Translations under genes and position numbers: made by a program
Part shown: piece after piece, positions 33,270 to 41,526 of the stretch
Numbering within the stretch: the stretch's first letter is position 1
Layout of the letters: every line of letters begins with the position of its first letter
The notes under the pieces: generated by a model
Told to the model about the DNA's origin: nothing
What the model saw: only the letters and a program-made list of their open reading frames with translations
Databases searched by the model: none
Assembly: GCF_026735135.1 (NCBI RefSeq)
Contig: NZ_JAPQER010000007.1
Span: 100,193 to 164,192 of the forward strand
Reading direction: 5' to 3'
DNA from: Clostridium aestuarii
GTDB lineage: Bacteria; Bacillota; Clostridia; Clostridiales; Clostridiaceae
Length of the DNA stretch: 64,000 nucleotides

Positions 33270-33370
33270 ATTAGTTATACGACTGACGGAAGTGGAATTA
33301 ACCACATGAAGTATAGCAAGTATGAGCCGACCGTCTGGGCAAAGAGTCCAGATAGTAGGCTCTTTTTTTA
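33270..33370 (+). promoter_or_regulatory. ZTP riboswitch (pfl motif) with terminator
   Basis: The 3' signature GAGCCGACCGTCTGGGC (33324-33340) is the conserved core of ZTP riboswitches; the upstream part has GACTGACGG and a GTGG/CCAC stem. The core is followed by a terminator in which GAGCC and TCTGG pair with CCAGA and GGCTC (33324-33361), then seven T. Binding of ZTP or ZMP should prevent termination and turn on the AICAR transformylase gene 22 bp downstream. Confidence 0.9.
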
Positions 33371-33391
33371 TACTAAAAGGAGTGTATCAAG

Positions 33392-34564
33392 ATGAAAGAA
33401 TTAGAATTAAAGTATGGATGTAATCCAAATCAAAAACCATCAAGAATTTATGCAAAAGATGGAAAACTACCAATCAAGATATTAAATGGAAATCCAGGAT
33501 ATATCAATCTTTTAGATGCGCTTAATAGTTGGCAATTAGTAAAAGAATTAAAAGGAGCTACAGGCTTAGCCTCCGCTGCGTCATTTAAACACGTAAGCCC
33601 TGCAGGAGCAGCTAGTGCGATTCCATTAGATGAAACGTTGAAAAAGATATACTTTGTAGAAGGTGTGGAATTATCAGATATTGCTATTGCTTATGTTAGA
33701 GCTAGAGGAGCTGATAGAATGTCTTCTTATGGAGATTTCGTAGCTTTATCCGATGAGTGTGATGAACAAACCGCAACATTCTTACTGCGTGAAGTTTCTG
33801 ATGGTATTATTGCCCCATCTTATTCAAAAGAAGCATTAGATATTTTAAAAAAGAAACGTAAAGGGACATATGTTGTCATTCAAATGGACGAGAATTATGA
33901 ACCAAGAGAATTGGAAACAAAAGATTTATACGGAATTACATTTGAACAGAGAAGAAATGATATAAAGATAACGGAAGATGTATTCACAAATATACCTACA
34001 AAGAATAAATTAATTCCACAAAATGTGAAAAGAGATTTAACGATAGCTTTGATTACCTTAAAATATACCCAATCTAATTCTGTTTGTTATGTTAAAGACG
34101 GACAAGCGATTGGTATAGGAGCAGGTCAGCAATCAAGAATTCATTGTACAAGGTTAGCAGGAAATAAAGCAGATAAATGGTATTTAAGGCAACATTATAA
34201 GGTTTTAAATTTACCATTTAAAGATAATTTAAAAAGAGCTGACAGGGACAATGCAATAGATATTTATATATCTAATGATTATATGGATATTTTAGCTGAT
34301 GGAATATGGGAGAATACTTTTATAAAAAAACCAGATCTTTTGACAAGTTATGAAAAGATAGAATGGCTAAAAAATTTGAATGGGGTAGCACTAGGTTCAG
34401 ATGCATTTTTCCCCTTTGGAGATAATATTGAAAGAGCAAAAAAAAGTGGTGTTGATTATATTGCACAACCAGGAGGTTCAATAAGAGATGATAATGTAAT
34501 TGAAATATGTGATAAATACAATATTGCTATGGCATTTACAGGAATTCGTCTTTTTCAACATTAA
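33392..34564 (+). CDS. Standalone AICAR transformylase (PurH-like)
   Basis: A 390-residue protein equal to the formyltransferase half of PurH, without the IMP cyclohydrolase domain. MKELELKYGCNPNQKPSRIY at the start, ASFKHVSPAGAA (the KH pair of the active site, about residue 65), AYVRARGADRMSSYGDFVALSD, KYTQSNSVCYVKDGQAIGIGAGQQSR and DAFFPFGDNIERAKKSGVDYIAQPGGSIRDD are all diagnostic. It formylates AICAR (ZMP) with 10-formyl-THF. The ZTP riboswitch upstream senses the substrate pool, so gene and control fit each other. Probably supplements a chromosomal PurH. Confidence 0.93.
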   Translation: MKELELKYGCNPNQKPSRIYAKDGKLPIKILNGNPGYINLLDALNSWQLVKELKGATGLASAASFKHVSPAGAASAIPLDETLKKIYFVEGVELSDIAIAYVRARGADRMSSYGDFVALSDECDEQTATFLLREVSDGIIAPSYSKEALDILKKKRKGTYVVIQMDENYEPRELETKDLYGITFEQRRNDIKITEDVFTNIPTKNKLIPQNVKRDLTIALITLKYTQSNSVCYVKDGQAIGIGAGQQSRIHCTRLAGNKADKWYLRQHYKVLNLPFKDNLKRADRDNAIDIYISNDYMDILADGIWENTFIKKPDLLTSYEKIEWLKNLNGVALGSDAFFPFGDNIERAKKSGVDYIAQPGGSIRDDNVIEICDKYNIAMAFTGIRLFQH

Positions 34565-34604
34565 TTTATAAAGAGTTTGAACATAATCTTTAGTTACTAT
34601 TAGG

Positions 34605-34672
34605 TCATATTTTCTTAAATGATGATATGAAATTATTCAAGCTATTAAGACGTAATAGCAAAATTATACGAA
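34605..34672. repeat. Palindromic intergenic element
   Basis: TTCTTAAATGATGATATG ... AAGCTATTAAGACGTAATAGC, ending in AAAATTATACGAATTAG; a close relative of 29152. Confidence 0.7.
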
Positions 34673-34690
34673 TTAGAAAGTAGGTTTAAG

Positions 34691-34822
34691 ATGGTAGGAA
34701 AATATAAGGTAATAACTCTTTGTGGTAGTACAAAGTTTAAAGAGGAAGTTCTACAAGTACAGAAAGATTTATCGTTGAAAGGGAATATAGTAATTTCAGT
34801 TGGATTATTTGGACATAGTTAG
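34691..34822 (+). pseudogene. Truncated gene, 43 codons of a nucleotide-related Rossmann protein
   Basis: MVGKYKVITLCGSTKFKEEV... to VISVGLFGHS and stop. The CGSTKFKE and GLFGHS motifs resemble the start of small nucleoside-deoxyribosyltransferase-like proteins that continue well beyond this point. The remainder is missing; directly after the stop comes a fragment of another gene. Confidence 0.65.
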
Positions 34823-34851
34823 TATTTAATTTGTTTCGAAACATTTTTGTA

Positions 34852-34880
34852 TGTGGATTTGGATCTACAGGAGTTTAAAA
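34852..34880 (+). pseudogene. 3' end of a second dUTPase gene
   Basis: GGATTTGGATCTACAGGAGT then TTAAAAT is identical to the last codons (GFGSTGV stop) of dut at 29727-29753. The rest of that copy is absent; it joins directly to the truncated gene before it. Confidence 0.75.
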
Positions 34881-34931
34881 TATATAAAAGAGTAATAATT
34901 CTAGTATATTAATAGGCAATCTAAAAATAAG

Positions 34932-35100
34932 CTACTCTTTCATTATAAATAATATTAATCCAGTTAAAATAGCACTAATAGGTGCAATCCAACCATAGTT
35001 GGAATCATGAATTAATGGAATTAGGGAAGAAAAAATAGTTATAATACATAGAAACACCTCTTTTATAAGTAGTATACTTGTTATATATAACCAATATACA
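34932..35100 (-). pseudogene. Small membrane protein gene, probably truncated at its start
   Basis: The frame reads YITSILLIKEVFLCIITIFS and SLIPLIHDSNYGWIAPISAILTGLILFIMKE, two or three hydrophobic segments. Upstream it runs into the hairpin element at 35115 without a start codon preceded by a ribosome binding site. A 3' remnant of a related copy is at 27030. Function unknown. Confidence 0.45.
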
Positions 35101-35114
35101 CTATTTATATTAAT

Positions 35115-35275
35115 TTTAAAATATTTACACAAATACAAACAACACAACAAACATAAATGTTTACATATATGTTTGTTGTGTTGTTTGTATATTAATTTAT
35201 AAACTATCAACTGCTTATATCAGCTTGCTGATATGGCATGTCAACTTCATATGTCGTTTAGACATATGAACGTCA
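35115..35275 (+). repeat. Hairpin-bearing repeat element and flanking hairpin
   Basis: AACACAACAAACATA and TATGTTTGTTGTGTT form a long hairpin (about 35135-35190); ATATCAGCTTGCTGATAT follows. This is the inverted counterpart of 20085-20245. At 35248-35272 a perfect hairpin, TTCATATGTC/GACATATGAA, follows. Confidence 0.6.
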
Positions 35276-35326
35276 ACTAATGTATGCGTTATCTAAGGTT
35301 TAAATTGGAATAATATTAAAATATTG

Positions 35327-35355
35327 TTGAAAATTTATTAAAGTGGTATTATAAT
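35327..35355 (+). promoter_or_regulatory. Promoter of the FMN riboswitch transcript
   Basis: TTGAAA (35327-35332), a 17-bp spacer and TATAAT (35350-35355), placed just upstream of the aptamer. Confidence 0.75.
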
Positions 35356-35365
35356 TAAAATTAAT

Positions 35366-35625
35366 TCTTAGGGAGGGGTGAAATTCCCCATCGGCGGTAA
35401 ATATGCAATTAGCATATAAGCCCGCGAGCGTTTGTTATATATTAACAAAGTCAGCAGATTTGGTTAAAATCCAAAGCCGACGGTAAAGTCCGGATGAGAG
35501 AGAATGAAATAATTCGTTATACGATTGTTTGTTATTGTACAAACTTATTCTTTTGCGTGTATATTTCTATTTATACATTTCTATCTCTCATCATAACGCC
35601 TAATGAAAATATCATTTTAGGAGGG
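35366..35625 (+). promoter_or_regulatory. FMN riboswitch (RFN element) and expression platform
   Basis: The aptamer spans 35366-35505 with the conserved pieces AGGGAGGGGTGAAATTCCCC, TCGGCGGTAAAT, AAGCCCGCGAGCG, GTCAGCAGATTTGGTT and CCGACGGTAAAGTCCGGATG. Downstream, CTCTCATC (35585-35592) can pair with GATGAGAG of the aptamer 3' side, and CCTAATGA ... TCATTTTAGG hides the AGGAGGG ribosome binding site. FMN should therefore reduce translation of the following frame. The usual riboflavin gene is not there. Confidence 0.92.
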
Positions 35626-35628
35626 TTT

Positions 35629-35730
35629 ATGATGAATCAATCACTACTATCAAATTTTATTAAATTCCATGAAAGAGTTCAAAGAGCTTTAGAAAACTTA
35701 TGTATTACTAGTATAGATAATAGGGTATGA
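35629..35730 (+). CDS. Short ORF behind the FMN riboswitch, probably a gene remnant
   Basis: ATGATG behind AGGAGGG opens 33 codons (MMNQSLLSNFIKFHERVQRALENL...). The ribosome binding site is the one controlled by the riboswitch. The peptide is not recognisable as a riboflavin synthesis or transport protein and is too short for one; it may be the start of a deleted gene, or a leader peptide. The FGGY kinase follows 62 bp later with its own ribosome binding site. Confidence 0.5.
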   Translation: MMNQSLLSNFIKFHERVQRALENLCITSIDNRV

Positions 35731-35791
35731 CTTTATTGAGGTCATTTTACTTTTATACTTTAAAATAATACATAAAAAGGAGCTTATAAAT

Positions 35792-37303
35792 ATGGAACAA
35801 TATTATCTTGGATTTGATGCTGGAACTCAAAGTGTTAAAGTTGCAGTTTATGATGAAAATATGACATGTGTGGCAAAGGCTGTTAATAAGACAACAATAG
35901 ATTTTCCTCAGCCAGGTTGGGTTAATATGGATGCTGATGAATACTTTGAACTTACTAAAAAAGGTATGCATGATTGTGCAAATCAATTAAAAAAGAAAAA
36001 TATATCAACCAAGTTGATTAAATCAATAATGGGGGATGGAATTATATGTGGTATTGTTGGCGTTGATGAAGAGGGAAAAGCAATAACTCCATATATAAAC
36101 TATTTAGATTCCAGAACTCAGAGTGATGTTGATTATATTAATAATTTAGATTTATCAATATGGGGAGAGGAAACAGGTAATCCTGAAGCGAGCTGCATGT
36201 TCCCAGCTATGCATGCAAGATGGTTTTTATCTAATGATGAAAATTTTAGAGAAAAAGGATCAAAGTTTATGCATAATGCACCTTATATCCTTTCTAGGCT
36301 AGCTGGTCTTACTAGCAAAGATGCTTTTGTAGACTGGGGAACTATGTCTGGTTGGGGATTAGGATATCATGTCCATGAAAAGAAATGGTCAGATAGACAA
36401 TTGGAGATTTTAGGAATAGATAAGAAGTATTTACCTAAGATTGTAAAACCATGGGATATAATTGGAACGTTATCTGAAGATATAGCAAAAGAAGTTGGTT
36501 TTGAAGCAGGAATACCAATATGTGCAGGTGCTGGAGATACAATGCAATCACTTCTTGGAAGTGGAGTTTCTGAAAGTGGCAAAGCAGTAGATGTTGCAGG
36601 CACATGTGCAATGTTTTGTGTTTCTACAGATGGTATTATTGCAGAATTAAGTAAAAAGGGTAATGACTTAATATTTAATTCAGGAACATTAGAAGGTACT
36701 TATTTCTATTGGGGTTTCGTTAGAACAGGAGGATTATCTTTACGATGGTTCAAAGATAATATTTGCAAAAATGAAGATGATAAATATTATGAAGTATTAA
36801 GCGAAAAAGCAAAAAATGTACAACCTGGTTGTAATGGTGTACTTTTTTTACCATATCTAACTGGAGGATATGGAGAGTATTCTAACATTAAAGCAGGTTT
36901 TTTAAATATGGACTTAGACACAGATCGCTATGTCTTATGGAGAGCAGTTTTGGAAGCAATAGGTTATGACTATTTAGAAGTAATAAATACATATAGGAAT
37001 AAAGGTATTAATATAGATAGAATTACAATTACAGAGGGCGGAAGTAGAGATAACTTATGGAATCAAATTAAAGCGGATATGATGAATAGTGAAGCTATAA
37101 CATTGGAGACATCAGGTGGAGCAGTTGTTACAAATTGTATAATAGGAGCTTATGCAGTAGGAGCTGTTAGTGATTTGAAAGAAGCTTTAAGCAGTAATAT
37201 AAAGATTACTAATAAGTATATTCCTAACTCAACTAATACTAGTATTTATAAAAAACAATACCAGGTTAAAAATGATATTTTGGATATACTGAAGAAAATA
37301 TAA
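35792..37303 (+). CDS. FGGY family carbohydrate kinase (xylulokinase-like)
   Basis: A 503-residue sugar kinase. YYLGFDAGTQSVKVAVYDE holds the first ATP phosphate loop; GAGDTMQSLLGSGVSESGKAVDVAGTCAMF the second; ITEGGSRDNLWNQIKADMMN matches the FGGY_C adenosine motif. The Asp in CAGAGDT is the likely base. Phosphorylates a sugar or polyol; xylulose is the best-known relative but the exact substrate is not clear. No sugar transporter or isomerase adjoins. It lies downstream of the FMN riboswitch, which normally has no link with this family. Confidence 0.88.
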   Translation: MEQYYLGFDAGTQSVKVAVYDENMTCVAKAVNKTTIDFPQPGWVNMDADEYFELTKKGMHDCANQLKKKNISTKLIKSIMGDGIICGIVGVDEEGKAITPYINYLDSRTQSDVDYINNLDLSIWGEETGNPEASCMFPAMHARWFLSNDENFREKGSKFMHNAPYILSRLAGLTSKDAFVDWGTMSGWGLGYHVHEKKWSDRQLEILGIDKKYLPKIVKPWDIIGTLSEDIAKEVGFEAGIPICAGAGDTMQSLLGSGVSESGKAVDVAGTCAMFCVSTDGIIAELSKKGNDLIFNSGTLEGTYFYWGFVRTGGLSLRWFKDNICKNEDDKYYEVLSEKAKNVQPGCNGVLFLPYLTGGYGEYSNIKAGFLNMDLDTDRYVLWRAVLEAIGYDYLEVINTYRNKGINIDRITITEGGSRDNLWNQIKADMMNSEAITLETSGGAVVTNCIIGAYAVGAVSDLKEALSSNIKITNKYIPNSTNTSIYKKQYQVKNDILDILKKI

Positions 37304-37368
37304 AACTGTATGAATTTGCATGAGTCTTAGATTACATAGATACATCCAATTTTCTCAAATATAAGCAG

Positions 37369-37423
37369 CACCACAAACATAAATGTAAACATATATGTTT
37401 GTGGTGTTGTTTGTATGTTAACT
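37369..37423. repeat. Hairpin repeat, third copy
   Basis: CACCACAAACATAAATG and CATATATGTTTGTGGTG form the same hairpin as at 20190 and 35135. Its position after the kinase gene suggests it may also act as terminator, though the T tract is weak. Confidence 0.65.
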
Positions 37424-37435
37424 GATAGTAATATG

Positions 37436-37560
37436 TTTTTATTTAGTTAATAAGTTTTAATATGGTATAATTGAACATGCATTATTAGTATGCAATTTAA
37501 AGAAATTGTGTCATAAAAAAGTATAGTAATTATAACGAAATAGTAAGAAAGTGTAAAATA
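37436..37560 (+). promoter_or_regulatory. Promoter module with leader
   Basis: TTAATAAGTTTTAATATGG, TATAAT, then ATGCAATTTAAAGAAATTG and a diverged leader end (ATTATAACGAAATAGTAAG). Drives the TfoX_C gene. Confidence 0.7.
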
Positions 37561-37618
37561 AAAATAATTTATAGTTTATTAACGAATTGTGTATATATGT
37601 AAATGGAGGAATGATGTT

Positions 37619-37873
37619 ATGGGTGAATTATCAGCCATTCCTAATATTGGGAAGGTAGTTGAGCAGCAATTAAATGAAGTTGGAATAAAAACTGCAAAAC
37701 AATTAATAGAGATTGGAAGTAAGCAAGCTTGGTTGAAAATAAAATGTATTGATGACTCTGCTTGCATAAATAGGTTATATGCTTTGGAAGGTGCAGTTGA
37801 GGGTATTAGATGGCGTAATCTTTCAGAAAAAGTAAAAGGCGAGTTAAAAGAGTTTTATAATACTTTTAAATAA
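37619..37873 (+). CDS. TfoX C-terminal domain protein
   Basis: An 84-residue helical protein, LSAIPNIGKVVEQQLNEVGIKTAKQLIEIGSKQAWLKIKC..., which is the TfoX_C helix-hairpin-helix-like domain alone. In gamma-proteobacteria TfoX/Sxy promotes competence gene expression; standalone C-terminal domains in Firmicutes have no assigned role. The ATG at 37619 follows GGAGGAATGATGTT. Confidence 0.85.
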   Translation: MGELSAIPNIGKVVEQQLNEVGIKTAKQLIEIGSKQAWLKIKCIDDSACINRLYALEGAVEGIRWRNLSEKVKGELKEFYNTFK

Positions 37874-37895
37874 TTGTATGATTGGGAGGAATAAA

Positions 37896-38159
37896 ATGTT
37901 TGAATCAAGATGTGGCGTATGCTGTAATAGTTGTGAACGTAAGGAAAAAGTAAATTGTAGTGGGTGTCTCAATATGTCAGCTCCTTTTTGGGGAGGAAGC
38001 TGTAGTGTAAAAACTTGCTGTGAAGAGAAAGGATATAACCATTGTGGAGAATGTGACATATTTCCATGTGATGTATTAAGCAATATGGGAGTAGAGGAAG
38101 GCTACGACCCGTTACCGAAAATCGAACAATGCAAAAAATGGATGAAAGAAAGCTTATGA
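37896..38159 (+). CDS. DUF3795 cysteine-rich protein
   Basis: An 87-residue protein with 13 cysteines arranged as RCGVCCNSCERKE, NCSGCLN, SCSVKTCCEEKGYNHCGECDIFPCD, the DUF3795 pattern, probably binding zinc or an iron-sulphur cluster. Function unknown. It lies 22 bp after the TfoX_C gene with GGGAGGA upstream and is probably co-transcribed. Confidence 0.85.
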   Translation: MFESRCGVCCNSCERKEKVNCSGCLNMSAPFWGGSCSVKTCCEEKGYNHCGECDIFPCDVLSNMGVEEGYDPLPKIEQCKKWMKESL

Positions 38160-38172
38160 ACAAGGTCGCACT

Positions 38173-38245
38173 CTTCTTGATAAATCCGGATGCAAAAGGT
38201 TAAAAATCAAGAAAGTAGTTAAGTCACAACAGCAAAATTATGCGA
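38173..38245. repeat. Palindromic intergenic element
   Basis: CTTGATAAATCCGGATGC ... AATCAAGAAAGTAGTTAAG then TCACAACAGCAAAATTATGCG. CTTGAT pairs with ATCAAG here, where the copy at 29152 has a different but also paired sequence. Confidence 0.65.
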
Positions 38246-38287
38246 ACTTGAAATGAGTTTTGATAATATTTTTAATTATGAGTGAAA

Positions 38288-38314
38288 AAATTCATGGGAT
38301 ATTTTCCCCATGAA
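38288..38314 (+). promoter_or_regulatory. Hairpin in the fliB upstream region
   Basis: TTCATGGG pairs with CCCATGAA around ATATTTTC (38291-38314). It lies 10 bp before the ribosome binding site and could be a terminator relic or a translation control element. Confidence 0.45.
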
Positions 38315-38336
38315 TATTAATTTGGAGGCAATAACG

Positions 38337-39557
38337 ATGGATAAAAAAATAAAAATGAGATACCCATTATATCTTAAAGAATTTAAGTGTATAGGGGGTA
38401 GCTGTGAAGATAACTGTTGTATTGGTTGGGATATAGATATTGATAAAACTACATTCAGACAGTATTTTAAAGTTAAAGACAAAGAGATGAAGAGAATGTT
38501 TCAAAAAAATGTTCATAACAATAATTATTATTGTAGTGCTGATGTAGATTATGGAAAAGTTAAATTGAAAGCTGGGAAAAGATGCCCATTTTTAGATGAA
38601 AACAATTATTGTATAATTTATTCTAAGTTAGGAGAACAATATCTTTCAAATGTTTGTACCGCATTCCCTAGAATTACTAATAAAATTGATGGATATTATG
38701 AAATGTCTCTTGATATAGCTTGTCCAGAAGCTGCAAAGATTATTTTATTAAAAAAAGATGGAATTAAGTTCAAAGAAAGTGAAGAAACTTTAGGCAAACA
38801 CATTCTATCAAGTAATATTGATACTAAATCTAAAGAATTTAATAAATCACCTATAAAGTACATAACAAAAATTAGAGATTTCAGCATTAAAATAATAAAA
38901 AACAGAAAACTTGATTTAAGTGAAAGGCTTTTTATATTAGGTAATTTCTTAGAAGAATTACAAAAGAAGATAAATTATAATTTTAAGGAAGTAAATAAAT
39001 TCATTAATGAATATAATATAAATTCCACTAATGATTTTCATGAAAAATACACATTAAATTATGATGTTCAAGTATCTTTTTTTAAGAAAATAATAGATGA
39101 TTTAGATGTCTTTAAGGAGGTTGATAGTACTTCTTTTCAACAATATACTAAAGAACTTATAGCTGGATTTAATTTCAATGAAACGAAAGATATAAATAAA
39201 TGTTCAAAGGTTTATAAAAAGGGATTTGAGTGTTATTTTGAAGAATTTATAAATAATAATAGTTATATTTTTGAGAATTACTTAGTTAACTTTATGTATA
39301 AGAATTTATTTCCTTTTTCAGAAACAGAATCAGTATTTGACGGATATATTATGCTTTTAATAAGATTTTCATTTATTAGATTTTATTTGATTGGTATATT
39401 TTTATTTAATAAGCAAGTTTCTATTGATAATGTTGTTAGATTCATGCAAGTATTTTCAAAAACTATAGAACATCACAAAACGTTCTTAGTTGATGTTTTG
39501 AATGATATAAAGAAAAAGGGATCTGATAATATGAAGTTTGCTAAAACAATTTTATAA
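38337..39557 (+). CDS. Flagellin lysine N-methylase FliB-like protein
   Basis: A 406-residue protein. The cysteine pattern at the N-terminus, FKCIGGSCEDNCCIGWDIDID, then GKRCPFLDENNYCIIYSKLGEQYLSNVCTAFPR, is the FliB signature, thought to hold an iron-sulphur cluster for radical methyl transfer. Family members methylate flagellin lysines; no flagellar genes are in the window, so the target would be chromosomal. ATG 38337 follows TTGGAGG; an earlier Met at 38310 lacks a ribosome binding site. Terminator at 39572. Confidence 0.88.
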   Translation: MDKKIKMRYPLYLKEFKCIGGSCEDNCCIGWDIDIDKTTFRQYFKVKDKEMKRMFQKNVHNNNYYCSADVDYGKVKLKAGKRCPFLDENNYCIIYSKLGEQYLSNVCTAFPRITNKIDGYYEMSLDIACPEAAKIILLKKDGIKFKESEETLGKHILSSNIDTKSKEFNKSPIKYITKIRDFSIKIIKNRKLDLSERLFILGNFLEELQKKINYNFKEVNKFINEYNINSTNDFHEKYTLNYDVQVSFFKKIIDDLDVFKEVDSTSFQQYTKELIAGFNFNETKDINKCSKVYKKGFECYFEEFINNNSYIFENYLVNFMYKNLFPFSETESVFDGYIMLLIRFSFIRFYLIGIFLFNKQVSIDNVVRFMQVFSKTIEHHKTFLVDVLNDIKKKGSDNMKFAKTIL

Positions 39558-39571
39558 TATGAATTTCTTTT

Positions 39572-39605
39572 AGTATGATTCAATTAGAATCATACTGTTT
39601 TTTAT
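39572..39605 (+). terminator. Terminator after fliB
   Basis: AGTATGATTC and GAATCATACT around AATTA, followed by GTTTTTT. Confidence 0.85.
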
Positions 39606-39665
39606 ATTTAAGGATTAATATGGTATAATTGGAAATGGTTTATTGGTAAAAGATTGAAAAAATAA
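39605..39665 (+). promoter_or_regulatory. Promoter module, short form
   Basis: AAGGATTAATATGG then TATAATTGGAAATGG. The leader after it is diverged. It drives the LRR-PH-MutS-like gene set. Confidence 0.65.
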
Positions 39666-39711
39666 TTGTTATTAAGCATTTATTATATGTATTTTAGTGG
39701 GGGGTGTGTTG

Positions 39712-40746
39712 ATGGAACAAGAAGTAAAGAGGAATTTTAAAAAGGAAAAATTGATGTATTCAGTATTTTTAATAGCAATGATAGGTTTATATATAATTAA
39801 TATAGAAATAACTATTCAAATTGGATTAATTTTATATTGGATATTGTACTTTGGTAATTTAATAATTTTCAAAAAACTTCATAGAATTGAATTGATACTT
39901 TTAATAGGAATTATTTCATCAAGTGTTATAATGAATAAGTTTGAAATAGATTATAAAATAAGTATTATATTAGCTTATTATTTTGCAATACTTGTTGTTA
40001 TTTATATTTGGAAAGATATTTCAAAATATAAATGGAAGAAAACTTTATCCAGTATATTAATAGTTTCTTTAGTTACTTGCATTAATGTTTACATAAGTAA
40101 AAATAGATTGATAAAAGATAGCCAATTGCAAAGATGTGTAGAAGATGCACTTGTAGAGAACTGGTGTGATGGAGGAATAACGCTGGAAAATTTACGGGAA
40201 ATAAGGTTTATGCACATTTGGACAGCACGTAATTTAATTAATTTAGAAGGAATAGAGCAATTAAAAAATTTGGAACAAATTAATATTAGAGGTGAAAAAT
40301 TTGAAAATTTGAATCTTATAGCGTCGTTACCTAAAGTTACGAAAATATCTTTTCATGGTGATACGGTGAAAGATTTATTAAATATAGGACAAATGAATTC
40401 AGTAGAAAAATTGGATATAACACAAGAAAAAATAGATGAAAATTTTAATATGGATAATTTCCCTAATTTAAAACAATTATCTACATGTAACATAAATTTT
40501 AAAGATTTTTCTACTATTAAAAATTTAAAACATCTTAATCAGCTTGGGGTGGATGATTGTGAAATTGGAAGTTTAGATGGTATAGAAGATTTGATAAATC
40601 TGAAGAAATTATATCTTTACAATGTAAACATAAAAAATATTAATCATATTGAGAAATTAAAATCTTTAGAAAAAATTTTTTTACATGAGGTTGATGATAA
40701 GACTATACAAGAGTTGAAAGGTTTGCCTAATGTTACTATATGGTAG
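39712..40746 (+). CDS. Membrane protein with leucine-rich repeats
   Basis: A 344-residue protein. Residues 12-125 contain four to five membrane helices; residues about 165-344 are leucine-rich repeats of 20-23 residues (LINLEGIEQLKNLEQINIRG, LINLKKLYLYNVNIKNINHIEKLKSLEKIFL), so a repeat domain faces one side of the membrane, probably for protein binding. Start ATG at 39712 behind GGGGGGTG. The next gene begins 20 bp after the stop. Function unknown. Confidence 0.75.
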   Translation: MEQEVKRNFKKEKLMYSVFLIAMIGLYIINIEITIQIGLILYWILYFGNLIIFKKLHRIELILLIGIISSSVIMNKFEIDYKISIILAYYFAILVVIYIWKDISKYKWKKTLSSILIVSLVTCINVYISKNRLIKDSQLQRCVEDALVENWCDGGITLENLREIRFMHIWTARNLINLEGIEQLKNLEQINIRGEKFENLNLIASLPKVTKISFHGDTVKDLLNIGQMNSVEKLDITQEKIDENFNMDNFPNLKQLSTCNINFKDFSTIKNLKHLNQLGVDDCEIGSLDGIEDLINLKKLYLYNVNIKNINHIEKLKSLEKIFLHEVDDKTIQELKGLPNVTIW

Positions 40747-40766
40747 ATTTAACGGGGGATTTTCAT

Positions 40767-41468
40767 ATGAAATATAGTTATTTTATTCCAATATATATAA
40801 TTTTTACTTTATATTTAATAATAAGTAGAGTGAAGAAAATAAAAAGAGAAGATAGAGCAATTGCAATAGCCTTAAGAGAGTGTGATTACATAATTCTTTT
40901 TTCAGGATTTGGTTGGTTATTATTAGCAGTTATTTCTTTTAGCTGGTTTAGAGAAGATTTTAAACAAGCTAATTGGTTATTAGTACCTAAATATATAAGC
41001 AATTGGAGAAAGTTGTTTTTCAATTATGATTATTTAACAAATTTGGCAAATATGTTTGATAATAATAATAAGCTGTATTCAGAAGCTAGCACGCTTAATG
41101 CCTATATAGGGGTTGGATTAAATGAGTTTTATAATGGAATAACACAAGCCTTAGTAGGTGTTAATTGGTTAATTGGAAGCTTTGATAATGTGAGTATATG
41201 TAAAGAAGGTATATATACTAAGGATGGTCATTATAAATGGAAGAACATAAGATCTTATGAATGGGGAAAATTTGAAAGCAAACAACGCAGACAAGAACAT
41301 TTAGAATATTATTCTCTAGAGATTGAAGTACATAGACCTATAATAAAAAAAGTATTTAGATATGATGAATTTAAGGAAATTAACATGAAAATAAGTGCTG
41401 AGGACAAAAAAAAGGTTGAAGAGTTTTTAAAAGAAAATTTGCAGGAAGATTGCATCCAAATGCAGTAA
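40767..41468 (+). CDS. Membrane protein with PH-like (DUF5673-type) domain
   Basis: A 233-residue protein. An N-terminal helix (YFIPIYIIFTLYLIISRV), a conserved basic segment KKIKREDRAIAIALRECD, a second membrane helix (FSGFGWLLLAVISFSWF), a loop region, and a C-terminal beta domain, GIYTKDGHYKWKNIRSYEW to FRYDEFKEINMKISAEDK. A deleted copy of the gene lies at 11455-11758. The ATG at 40767 is fixed by GGGGG upstream. Placed between an LRR membrane protein and a membrane MutS-like ATPase. Confidence 0.7.
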   Translation: MKYSYFIPIYIIFTLYLIISRVKKIKREDRAIAIALRECDYIILFSGFGWLLLAVISFSWFREDFKQANWLLVPKYISNWRKLFFNYDYLTNLANMFDNNNKLYSEASTLNAYIGVGLNEFYNGITQALVGVNWLIGSFDNVSICKEGIYTKDGHYKWKNIRSYEWGKFESKQRRQEHLEYYSLEIEVHRPIIKKVFRYDEFKEINMKISAEDKKKVEEFLKENLQEDCIQMQ

Positions 41469-41526
41469 AACAAGCATTAATTAAATTATATCAAATATGT
41501 TACAATTAAATACCTGGAGGAATAAA

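Noticed and set aside
34932..35210. Taking the whole minus-strand frame as a 92-residue protein
   Set aside because: Its N-terminal third is the hairpin repeat element read as protein; only the C-terminal part has a related copy elsewhere.
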